Part shown: one piece after another, positions 17,193 through 24,571 of the stretch
How the letters are laid out: each line of letters begins with the position of its first letter
How positions within the stretch are numbered: position 1 is the first letter of the stretch
NCBI GenBank assembly: GCA_016928305.1
Contig: JAFGKY010000023.1
Coordinates: forward strand, 1-32,330
Origin: Bacteroidales bacterium
GTDB taxonomy: Bacteria; Bacteroidota; Bacteroidia; Bacteroidales; UBA10428
Length of the DNA stretch: 32,330 bases
Direction of reading: 5' to 3'
Program-made: the position numbers and the translations under genes
Notes under the pieces: model-generated
Seen by the model: only the letters and a program-made list of their open reading frames with translations
Told to the model about the DNA's origin: nothing
The model's database searches: none

Positions 17193-18047
17193 TTACTTGT
17201 GCTGAATCAATTTGAAATCCGTGCTGAACGTGCCCTTATTTTCCATTCCGTCAAGGACTCTGAGCGCATATTCAATGCCCTTCACAGCCATTTGAGAACC
17301 AAAGGCATCGATAGTAGCAAGTATGGCTCCTGATTCTAAAAATGGCCGGACAGAAGCGTCGTTATCAAAGCCGACAACCTGAATCTTTCCAGTCTTACCA
17401 TACTTTTCCAAAACCTTAATCACGCCAATGGCCATGGCATCATTGCTGCACATAACACCATCAATATCGGGGTGCGCGTTAAATAATGCTGAAAATACTT
17501 CTGCCGCCTTATCAGTCTCCCAATCAGCTGAGGCTGACGCAACCAGATTGAGTCCAAATTCGTGAATGGACTTTAAAAATCCGTTTTTTCGTTGTTGGGC
17601 ATTTTCAGCTACACTAAGACCCTCAATCAATATAACCTTTGAACCTTTTTCCAGTTTTCGGGCCAGGACATTCCCGACCATTTGGGCTGCTGATTCGTTA
17701 TCGGGACCTACATAGGTAAGTTCAATATTGTTCTGTCGCAAAAGCTCTTCATCAAGCTTTATGTCAATATTAATCACTTTAATCCCTGCTTTGACAGCCT
17801 TCACGACCACGGGTATCAATGCTTTTGAGTCAATAGGAACAAGCACGATGGCATCCACTTTTTGGTCTATCAGCCCATCAACCAGTTGAATTTGCCTGTC
17901 AATTTCTGTTTGCGTTTTGGTTCCAATGGTTATCAGTTCAAAATTTTTCTGTCTTCGGGCAAATTCAAGTGCTCCTTTTTGCATTTCCTGAAAAAACTCA
18001 GCCTGCAAGGATTTCATAACCAGACCTATCATTTGCTTTCGATTCAT
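17193..18047 (-). CDS. Leaderless RbsB-like sugar-binding protein upstream of susC
   Basis: A 284-residue protein with the two-lobe periplasmic-binding fold of ribose/galactose binding proteins (Peripla_BP_4): IGLVMKSLQAEFFQEMQKGA at the start, DGLIDQKVDAIVLVPIDS near 75, DIDGVMCSNDAMAIGVIKVL near 197 and GKIQVVGFDNDASVRPFLES near 220. It lacks a signal peptide, lipobox and DNA-binding domain; an in-frame TAA six codons before the ATG rules out an N-terminal extension. No ABC permease or ATPase gene is nearby. It ends 4 bases before susC, so it is the first or second gene of the susCD transcript. A cytoplasmic sugar sensor or sugar-buffering protein is my inference; that it binds apiose or a pectin sugar is a guess from context. 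A second copy starts at the left edge. Confidence 0.88.
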   Translation of the reverse strand: MNRKQMIGLVMKSLQAEFFQEMQKGALEFARRQKNFELITIGTKTQTEIDRQIQLVDGLIDQKVDAIVLVPIDSKALIPVVVKAVKAGIKVINIDIKLDEELLRQNNIELTYVGPDNESAAQMVGNVLARKLEKGSKVILIEGLSVAENAQQRKNGFLKSIHEFGLNLVASASADWETDKAAEVFSALFNAHPDIDGVMCSNDAMAIGVIKVLEKYGKTGKIQVVGFDNDASVRPFLESGAILATIDAFGSQMAVKGIEYALRVLDGMENKGTFSTDFKLIQHK

Positions 18048-18062
18048 CCTTGTTTCATTATT

Positions 18063-18080
18063 TTATATTATGTAATATAA
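18063..18080. promoter_or_regulatory. Palindrome in the leader of the sugar-binding gene (possible operator)
   Basis: TTATATTA-TG-TAATATAA is a perfect inverted repeat with eight-base arms, 16 bases before the start codon of the sugar-binding gene that leads into susC. The paralogous leader at the left edge keeps its core (atgtaatata). It has the form of a regulator binding site, but AT-rich palindromes also occur by chance. Confidence 0.35.
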
Positions 18081-18167
18081 TCATTTTATATGTTTTAAAA
18101 TAAAAATTTAAAGAAGAATAGCCCGATTTCTGAAATCAAATTAATATTTTCATATAAAAGAATTTGA

Positions 18168-19295
18168 TTATTCATTCCGTTCAATTCCCCATTGCTTAGC
18201 CCATACCGGATACCTCCTCAATACCTTATCAGGACTATTGACGTACCATACATAGTCCGTACGGCGATTATACCCTATCTCCGCCAGCGTGTTTTTTTTG
18301 ATGCCGTCGCGATCGCAAAAGAACGGATTCCCTGTTTCGAGATCATAAAACCGGGCCCATAATGGCGAAGTCGTAGTGTCATTAATAACAATCAGGTCCT
18401 TCTGTCCATCCCCGTTGGTTATATCTGCTACCCTGATCCCCTCAATTTTGTGATTCTCAAACCACTTTACTGATCCTTTCACTGCTTTTATGATGTCCGC
18501 AGATGGATCTTCAACATCCATGAGTAATAAAACGATGCCCACTGATTCAGAACCACTGAATGATGCGAGTTCATACGAGCGTGCATTTGCCGGAGCAAGT
18601 GTAAATTCATCATGCTGTGCACACCATACAGTTGGCTCACCATCGACAATAATCTGAGTTTTTAGTATGCATTCAATACCCTTATCAAATGATCGTTTCG
18701 CTTTTGCAATTAGTTCATCGTTTATTTGCAAAGGCTCGAACAACTCGTTACCATTCATTATGTCACGCAGAATAAGCATGATGTTGACCATAGAATTGTC
18801 GTTGTATGTTATATGTGATGAATACGCACCATTTCTTTTTCGATAAGGATAAAATTGCGGCCAGCCTCCATTAGGATATTGAGTTTTAAAAATATAGTTC
18901 AAAGCTTTCCGGAATGATTCACGATACCGTTCATCTTTAACTACGGAATAGACCCTGGCCAGGAATTTCATTTCGGTAGTTGTGGCCCCGTTATCAAAAG
19001 TCGCGCCAATTCCTGATGCTTCGATCCTTTTCCATTCTTCCTGGTTTACATTACCGGTATGAAACCCGGAATTTTTTGCCCACCCGCCTATTTTTGTTTG
19101 ATATTTTAAAACACTGTCGGCAGCCATTTTAGCCTCGTTTGAGCCATACCATTCTGCGGGCATGTGCGTGGCAACATGTCTCCAATTCAGATCAAGATAA
19201 TTTACCTTTTCGTCGGTAAGTGTCTTTTGGCCAATAACAAGGCTTGTTGATTTCAGAATTAAAATAAAAACGAAAACTGTGATAAACCTTGCCAT
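18168..19295 (-). CDS. pelA: Secreted pectate lyase, PL10 family
   Basis: A 375-residue exported enzyme (signal peptide MARFITVFVFILILKSTSLVIG) of the PL10 pectate lyase family, which cleaves polygalacturonate by Ca-dependent beta-elimination. The alpha/alpha barrel motifs are clear: YQTKIGGWAKN (about 65), GATFDNGATTTEMKFLARVY (97), TQYPNGGWPQFYPYRK (about 137), SSHITYNDNSMVNIM (158), CAQHDEFTLAPANARSYELA (about 225) and SFSGSESVGIVLLLMD. It has a single domain without a sorting tail, so it is probably periplasmic. Hairpins upstream separate it from the transporter gene, and 120 bases separate it from the sugar-binding gene downstream, so it may have its own promoter or share that of the susCD run. 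Confidence 0.95.
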   Translation of the reverse strand: MARFITVFVFILILKSTSLVIGQKTLTDEKVNYLDLNWRHVATHMPAEWYGSNEAKMAADSVLKYQTKIGGWAKNSGFHTGNVNQEEWKRIEASGIGATFDNGATTTEMKFLARVYSVVKDERYRESFRKALNYIFKTQYPNGGWPQFYPYRKRNGAYSSHITYNDNSMVNIMLILRDIMNGNELFEPLQINDELIAKAKRSFDKGIECILKTQIIVDGEPTVWCAQHDEFTLAPANARSYELASFSGSESVGIVLLLMDVEDPSADIIKAVKGSVKWFENHKIEGIRVADITNGDGQKDLIVINDTTTSPLWARFYDLETGNPFFCDRDGIKKNTLAEIGYNRRTDYVWYVNSPDKVLRRYPVWAKQWGIERNE

Positions 19296-19380
19296 TCTTA
19301 CTTTCTGTTAGGTCACAAATCTGTATTGATATGAGGATAATCGAGAAATAGATAAAATATCAATAATATAAAAGAAGACA

Positions 19381-19402
19381 TCAAACAACTCGGGTTGTTT
19401 GA
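19381..19402. repeat. Perfect inverted repeat (9-base arms, 4-base loop)
   Basis: TCAAACAAC-tcgg-GTTGTTTGA, a strong stem-loop between the transporter gene and the PL10 gene. On the minus strand it is followed by tgtcttctttt, so it may be a second, backup terminator; it could also be an operator for PL10. Confidence 0.55.
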
Positions 19403-19416
19403 TTGTTTAAAATGAC

Positions 19417-19447
19417 AACCGCCCTGTGGTTTTGGCACAGGACGGTT
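19417..19447 (-). terminator. Probable terminator after the sugar-catabolism operon
   Basis: A twelve-pair GC-rich stem (AACCGTCCTGTG / CACAGGGCGGTT on the minus strand, one G-T pair, seven-base loop) begins 18 bases after the stop codon of the GRP transporter gene. The tail is ttgtcatttt, less uniform than a classic U-tract, but it is followed within 15 bases by a second hairpin. Confidence 0.65.
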
Positions 19448-19464
19448 TACTGATCAATTGATTT

Positions 19465-20487
19465 TTATAATGTTTTTGACATTGTTATTAAAACCAGGGC
19501 TATTATGAATAACATAAACATTGTAGATAGTATTCCGTTTGTTCCTTTAGGAGCGTCCTTAAATTCTTTCCAGATTAAAACACCCCAAAGGATGGCAACT
19601 ACCGGGGCTGCATTGCTCAGTGCATAGGCTATGGTTGAACCTTCCCCTGATGACATAAAACTAACCACCATTCCGAGCATCCATATGGAGCCTCCCAGTA
19701 TTCCCCACCAATGCGATTTGAATGAGCCTTTGAAATAGGCGGTCATTTTAACAGGTTCACCTTCCACGGGTCTTGCCATGAAAAAAGGATTGAAAATGAA
19801 AGTGCTAAGGAATGCTCCCAGAGCAAAAAATACTGCCCCCGAGTATGGCGACAGGGAGCCGGTTCCGCTTAATCCGAATGCAGGATCCATGCCATACATG
19901 GTAATTGTATAAAAAGGAGCGATGAATAAACCAGCCAATACAGCCAGAATAATACCTTTTAAACTGGCCTTCTTATTATGTGCAGCGAGTCGCTTATAGG
20001 ACACCATGCTTAAATAGATGGCCAATATGGCAAGGGCCATCCCTATAAACAGCAGATATGGATTGCTATTGCTTTCACCTTTGGTGGAGATCTCAATGAT
20101 GTAACCCAGTATGGTTCCTCCAAGCCAGGCGATTCCGCCACCTATTGGAAATCCTACCGCCAGGCCAGCCACAGCAATAGCGGCAACAAGCAAAAGGTTG
20201 CCCAAATTCCAGATGACGCCTCCTAATATTCCGAAAACCATGCTCCGGGTATCAGCCTGCGCAATATCTTGCAGGAAAGTTCTGCCCCCGGGTTCATTGC
20301 CAAGGCTTCCTAATGTAAAAGCGGCAATTAAAGAGAATATTAACAATCCCAAAACAACATCCCAATAAAACAATTCGAAGCGCCAGTTCTTCGCCGCCAG
20401 TTTCTGGGTATTAGCCCATGATCCCCAGCAAATCATGCATAAAACGAAAAAGCATACTGCAACAATGTAATTATGTACAAGTATCAT
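19465..20487 (-). CDS. GRP-family (DMT superfamily) sugar transporter
   Basis: A 340-residue inner-membrane protein with about ten membrane segments. The first segment region ICWGSWANTQKLAAKNWRFE is characteristic of the glucose/ribose-porter (GRP) branch of the drug/metabolite transporter superfamily, related to RhaT-type sugar/proton symporters; GGVIWNLGNLLLVAAIAVAG and GFPIGGGIAWLGGTILGYI are further family segments. A second-half repeat (GGSIWMLGMVVSFMSSGEGS) shows the internal duplication of the superfamily. It is the last gene of the isomerase/kinase/transketolase run and is followed by a terminator, so the likely job is import of the sugar the upstream enzymes metabolise (inferred to be D-apiose). 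Specificity cannot be read from the sequence. Confidence 0.85.
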   Translation of the reverse strand: MILVHNYIVAVCFFVLCMICWGSWANTQKLAAKNWRFELFYWDVVLGLLIFSLIAAFTLGSLGNEPGGRTFLQDIAQADTRSMVFGILGGVIWNLGNLLLVAAIAVAGLAVGFPIGGGIAWLGGTILGYIIEISTKGESNSNPYLLFIGMALAILAIYLSMVSYKRLAAHNKKASLKGIILAVLAGLFIAPFYTITMYGMDPAFGLSGTGSLSPYSGAVFFALGAFLSTFIFNPFFMARPVEGEPVKMTAYFKGSFKSHWWGILGGSIWMLGMVVSFMSSGEGSTIAYALSNAAPVVAILWGVLIWKEFKDAPKGTNGILSTMFMLFIIALVLITMSKTL

Positions 20488-20549
20488 GATTAGTTTGTTT
20501 TAAATTAGTAATGGTAACGAGTTATAGTAAGAATGAGAAAATTACCTTT

Positions 20550-21971
20550 TCAGCCATGTCTGTATAGATTCCAACCCATATACGTTGTGATGGCTTCCTC
20601 AATAATGTCGGCAACATGACCGCGGCACATGCCTACATGATGTTCGAATCCGTTTTTACACAGGTATTTCATGAGTTGTTGCAGGTTTTTTATTTCTGTA
20701 ACAGCAATACCACCGTCCATGCCGTAAGGATCAGCAGTTATCTGACCTTCGCCAAGGTATGATTTGATAATACCTTTGGGATCATCGGTGGAAATGCGGA
20801 AGAAAGTCAAAGGACCTTCCGTTACTTTGCCTTTCACTGCGCCAAAAGTATTTTCCTGGCCAAGCACCGTGCCGAGCACGTCTAAGCAACCGATTTCGAT
20901 ATCGTTCTGGAAAAAGCTTTTGGGATAATTGCTGCAATGCGTACACACACACTTGTTACGATCCTGGGCGAAGTTGTTGTTCCAGTCAAGAAGGGCGGAG
21001 GGTGTTCCCGAAGCCAGCATAAGTGTGTACATGGAAACTACCCCGGTAAGGTCGGTTTCGCAGGCACAAGGCCTAAGCTTCTCTCCCAGCATGCTCATGG
21101 TAAGGCAGGCCGCACAACCGTAATTGTTTTCAACCGATTCCCAGCATTGTATCCCGGCGGCATCAATTTCGTTCTGGGTCATCCAGTTTTCAACGGCCAC
21201 TCCGAATTTGGCCTGCCGTTTGATTTTATCGGGTAAAATACTGCCAGCAATCTTACCATAGTTCTTAATGGCTTCGATTTTTTGGACCAGGGCATTTGCA
21301 TTGTCGTCAATTTTTCCGGCAGCCGCAAAAATCTCCGACAGGTCGACCGGTATTACCGTCATGCCCGTTGCCTGAAATATTTTTTCACTGGCACGCATGG
21401 TCTGGAATGCCTGCGGACGCGTACCGATTTGTCCGATACGGGCACCTTTTATACCACCAACAACGCGGCAAACTCCCGCAAATTTCGTTACATCTTTAGC
21501 AAAAAGCTCACTATCAAGAGGGTAGGTATGGAAAGCCGTATCGGTAAAAGGAATACCGTACTGGTACAGGTTGTTACAAACCGACAGCTTTCCGCAGAAA
21601 GCGTCACGGCGGCTGTAAACATCTACTTTGTCATTGTCGTCGTCGCAAGCCTGGATCAATACAGGCACATCCAGTTTTGCCCTGTTAAGGGTGTTCACAA
21701 TGCCCAGCTCATCACCAAAATTGGGTAATACCACAATTACACCATCAATAATGTCACGGTTTTTGCTGAACAGTGCAGCACATTTCTTTGCGTCCTGGTA
21801 TGTCTCAATATTACCGGTCGGGGTTTCTTCCGACGGGAGGATTACATACTCATAATCCCATTCTTTCATTTTCTTCAGGAGCACAGCCCTGGCTTCTTCG
21901 GCAAGTTTAGCATTAAATATATTGCGCGTGCCAACAATAAGGCCAAAAGTAAGTTTTTTCTTGTACGCCAT
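20550..21971 (-). CDS. L-fucose/L-arabinose isomerase family protein, candidate D-apiose isomerase
   Basis: A 473-residue cytoplasmic aldose-ketose isomerase of the L-fucose isomerase superfamily, shorter than classical FucI (about 590). Likely metal ligands are in QCWESVENNYG (Glu278), CETDLTG (Glu305, Asp307) and EHHVGMCRGHV (His residues at 444, 445 and 452), matching the Glu/Asp/His set of FucI and AraA. A Cys-rich CVCTHCSNYP segment (341) is also present. It lies in one run with an FGGY kinase, a two-subunit transketolase and a sugar transporter. That gene content matches the transketolase pathway for D-apiose, in which an isomerase of this type turns D-apiose into D-apulose (EC 5.3.1.36). 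A fucose or arabinose isomerase is the alternative, but no aldolase or ribulokinase/epimerase set is present. Function inferred from context. Confidence 0.85.
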   Translation of the reverse strand: MAYKKKLTFGLIVGTRNIFNAKLAEEARAVLLKKMKEWDYEYVILPSEETPTGNIETYQDAKKCAALFSKNRDIIDGVIVVLPNFGDELGIVNTLNRAKLDVPVLIQACDDDNDKVDVYSRRDAFCGKLSVCNNLYQYGIPFTDTAFHTYPLDSELFAKDVTKFAGVCRVVGGIKGARIGQIGTRPQAFQTMRASEKIFQATGMTVIPVDLSEIFAAAGKIDDNANALVQKIEAIKNYGKIAGSILPDKIKRQAKFGVAVENWMTQNEIDAAGIQCWESVENNYGCAACLTMSMLGEKLRPCACETDLTGVVSMYTLMLASGTPSALLDWNNNFAQDRNKCVCTHCSNYPKSFFQNDIEIGCLDVLGTVLGQENTFGAVKGKVTEGPLTFFRISTDDPKGIIKSYLGEGQITADPYGMDGGIAVTEIKNLQQLMKYLCKNGFEHHVGMCRGHVADIIEEAITTYMGWNLYRHG

Positions 21972-22094
21972 AATCTTAAGTTTTAATAATTAATTGTATC
22001 GATGCTTTTCTATTTTTTCCTGCTAATCATATTGTATTTATGACCAAAATTTATTGTATTATGTTTCGTGCATATGTTTTCGGTGCGTGTATTT
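21972..22094. other. Gap between the kinase and isomerase genes
   Basis: 123 AT-rich bases with no ORF and no clear hairpin. It is the widest gap inside the catabolic run apart from that before the transketolase; an internal promoter is possible but I cannot point to one. Confidence 0.4.
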
Positions 22095-23573
22095 TCACTT
22101 AAAGAGTGTTCGTTGAACGGCTTTTTTCCATTCACTATAAAGCACATCTGCTTTGCTATTGGGCATTTTGGGTATGATGAAATCGTTTTCTGACCGGAGC
22201 GTGGTTAATGCATTAAAGTCAGGCCAGTGATTTAATGCCAATCCGCCCATTAAAACAGCACCCAGTGCAGAAGCCTCCTCAATAGGACTCCGGTTGATCC
22301 TGGCTTGCAGCATATCAGCCTGAAACTGCATGAGGAAATTATTCTTCACCGGTCCGCCATCTACCCGCAATTCATGCAATTCGACTCCGGATTCCCGGAT
22401 CAGTGATATCAAATCCTTAATCTGATATGCGATTGATTCAAGTGCAGCACGAACAATATGCGCTTTTCTGGTTCCCCTGTTCATCCCGCAAATTAAACCT
22501 TTGGCATCGTTGTCCCACCAGGGAGCGCCCAATCCGGCAAAAGCAGGTACGAGATAAACTCCATCAGTGCTGTCAACCGAAGTGGCAAGAGATTCGGACT
22601 CGGCAGCAGAGGTAATTAACTGCAATTCGTCCTGCAGCCATTTAATGGTAGCTCCGGTGCAATGTATGTTTCCTTCGTACTCGTAAAAAACCTTTCCTTT
22701 TGCCGCAAAACCAACTGAGGTAACCAGTCCGCGAGGTGGGGGCAATGCTTCTTCACCGATATTTACTGCTATGGATGAACCTGTTCCGTATGTTGCTTTT
22801 CCCATACCTCGCGAAAAACACATCTGGCCAACCAATGCTCCGTGAGAATCACCCAGGACACCGGCAATGGGTATTTCGGGCAACAAACCATTAAGGGTTG
22901 TTGTTCCATAAACCTCGTCACATGATAGTACTTTTGGCATCATTGTAAACGGAACGTTGAATATGTCCAATAATTCACTATCCCATTTGAGGGTATGTAT
23001 ATTAAACAATAAAGTCCTGCAGGCATTCGTATAATCCGTTGCATGTACTTTTCCGGAGGTAAAATTCCATATAAGCCAGGTATCCATTGTTCCCAGAAGC
23101 AAATGACCATTACGGGCATTGTCTTTTGCACCTTTTACATTATCAAGAATCCATTTAATACCGCTTGCAGAGAAATAAGGATTGATGATCAGCCCTGTTT
23201 TCTTTTGAACCTGTGGTTCGTAACCTTGCGCGATTAAATCATCGCATATTTTTGAACCGCGGTTGCATTGCCAAACAATAGCGTTATAAACGGGTTTACC
23301 GGTACGTTTATCCCAAATCACGACGGTTTCTCTCTGATTGGTTATTGAAACCGATGCAATGTCAGGTTTTGCAATGTTACTTTTTTGCATTAATTCTTCA
23401 ATCGCCTTATAGGTATTGCACAGTATTTCCCCGGGATCATGTTCGACCCATCCGGGTTGGGGATAGTATTGATTATGGTCGACAGAAACCCGTGTGCACA
23501 GGTTAGCATTTTCATCAAATAAGATGGCTTTGGTGGCAGAGGTACTCTGATCTATGGCTAATGTATATTTCAT
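22095..23573 (-). CDS. FGGY-family carbohydrate kinase, glycerol-kinase-like; candidate apulose kinase
   Basis: A 492-residue cytoplasmic kinase with both FGGY domains: ATP-binding start AIDQSTSATKAILFDENAN, ITNQRETVVIWDKRTGKPVY (76), ATYGTGSSIAVNIGEE (260) and PAFAGLGAPWWDNDAKGLIC. It is closest by eye to glycerol kinase and keeps the residues that bind the polyol in GlpK (Arg81-Glu82, Tyr133, Asp242), but it departs from GlpK in the QSTSA start (normally QGTTS) and in GTGSS. Its ATG overlaps the stop codon of the transketolase C-subunit gene by four bases (ATGA), so the genes are translationally coupled. With an isomerase and a split transketolase beside it, the likely reaction is apulose to apulose-4-phosphate (EC 2.7.1.233). 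Glycerol kinase is the main alternative, although the coupling to a transketolase argues against it. Confidence 0.88.
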   Translation of the reverse strand: MKYTLAIDQSTSATKAILFDENANLCTRVSVDHNQYYPQPGWVEHDPGEILCNTYKAIEELMQKSNIAKPDIASVSITNQRETVVIWDKRTGKPVYNAIVWQCNRGSKICDDLIAQGYEPQVQKKTGLIINPYFSASGIKWILDNVKGAKDNARNGHLLLGTMDTWLIWNFTSGKVHATDYTNACRTLLFNIHTLKWDSELLDIFNVPFTMMPKVLSCDEVYGTTTLNGLLPEIPIAGVLGDSHGALVGQMCFSRGMGKATYGTGSSIAVNIGEEALPPPRGLVTSVGFAAKGKVFYEYEGNIHCTGATIKWLQDELQLITSAAESESLATSVDSTDGVYLVPAFAGLGAPWWDNDAKGLICGMNRGTRKAHIVRAALESIAYQIKDLISLIRESGVELHELRVDGGPVKNNFLMQFQADMLQARINRSPIEEASALGAVLMGGLALNHWPDFNALTTLRSENDFIIPKMPNSKADVLYSEWKKAVQRTLFK

Positions 23574-24571
23574 TTATGGGTAAATAATTCGGATCTAAAG
23601 TGAACTATGGTTTCATTTGCTATTCTGATTTCATGAAAGAGTCCTGAAGCAACATTATAGATGCCTTTGCTGTCTATTCCATAGTGTTTGAAAACATGCA
23701 ATGGACTGCCATGAACAACAAATTCATCGGGAATTCCCAGAATGCGCATGGGAACAGGGTGCGCCTGAGCAATTATTTCGGCGACTGCTCCGCCCAACCC
23801 TCCGAATATACTATGTTCCTCGACGGTAATAATGCATTTTGTTTCTTTTGCTGCATTTACAATGATATTTTTATCCATCGGTTTCAACGTGTGCATATCA
23901 ATAATGCGGGCTTTTATACCCTGGGCATGTAATTCTTTACCAGCTTGCAGGCAATGATAAACGGTCTCTCCTGTTCCGATAATGGTAATATCATTACCCT
24001 CCAGTAAAACACTGGCTTTCCCGATTTGAAACTCAATATTTTCATTATCATATACATTTGGTACTGCATTCCTGCCTAGTCTTATGTATACAGCATAAGG
24101 ATAATCAACAAGTTCATGTACCAGTATCTTTGTCTGATAAATATCACATGGAAGCAAAATGTGCAATCCCGGAAATGTTCTGAGCACGGCAATATCGTGC
24201 AGACTATGATGCGTATAACCTAAAGCACCGTAACTTAATCCGCCGCTGACTCCCAAAATCTTTACCGGATTTTCGGAATAGGCTACATCTACTTTTACCT
24301 GTTCTAGGGAACGCGCTGTATAAAATGAGGCCGGGCCGCAAACAAATGTCTTTTTGCCTGTTGAAGCTAATCCGGCAGCCACTCCGATAGCATTCTGTTC
24401 TGCAATTCCAAGTTCAACAAACTGCTTGGGCAGCTCATTGGCAAAGGAGGTAAGCGTGACTGAACCCCGGGCATCAGTAGTTACTGCAATAATATCCTTA
24501 TCTTGCCTAGCAAGTTCCAGCAGCGTGTCAGTAAATATTTTTCTGCAAGGAATCGTATTAACGTTTTTCAT
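23570..24571 (-). CDS. Transketolase C-terminal (B) subunit; candidate apulose-4-phosphate transketolase
   Basis: About 333 residues: the pyrimidine-binding and C-terminal domains of a split transketolase. Visible motifs are FVELGIAEQNAIGVAAGLAS (the catalytic Glu region), GLSYGALGYTHHSLHDIAVL near 110 and the C-terminal IITVEEHSIFGGLGGAVAEI. ATG 24571 (MKNVNTIPCRKIFTD) is preferred; a GTG at 24577 would add two residues. Its start overlaps the end of the N-subunit gene by 14 bases and its stop overlaps the kinase start by four, so the three genes act together. In the described apiose pathway AptA/AptB use glyceraldehyde-3-phosphate and apulose-4-phosphate to give xylulose-5-phosphate and dihydroxyacetone phosphate (EC 2.2.1.13). 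A housekeeping role in the pentose phosphate pathway is possible but less likely inside a PUL. Confidence 0.9.
   Translation of the reverse strand: MKNVNTIPCRKIFTDTLLELARQDKDIIAVTTDARGSVTLTSFANELPKQFVELGIAEQNAIGVAAGLASTGKKTFVCGPASFYTARSLEQVKVDVAYSENPVKILGVSGGLSYGALGYTHHSLHDIAVLRTFPGLHILLPCDIYQTKILVHELVDYPYAVYIRLGRNAVPNVYDNENIEFQIGKASVLLEGNDITIIGTGETVYHCLQAGKELHAQGIKARIIDMHTLKPMDKNIIVNAAKETKCIITVEEHSIFGGLGGAVAEIIAQAHPVPMRILGIPDEFVVHGSPLHVFKHYGIDSKGIYNVASGLFHEIRIANETIVHFRSELFTHK

Noticed and set aside
17193..18047. Calling the sugar-binding protein an ABC transporter component or a LacI-type repressor
   Set aside because: There is no signal peptide and no ABC permease or ATPase nearby, and there is no N-terminal helix-turn-helix.
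20550..24571. Calling the isomerase-kinase set a classical L-fucose or L-rhamnose pathway
   Set aside because: No fuculose/rhamnulose-phosphate aldolase or lactaldehyde reductase gene is present, while a split transketolase is; this fits apiose better, though not conclusively.
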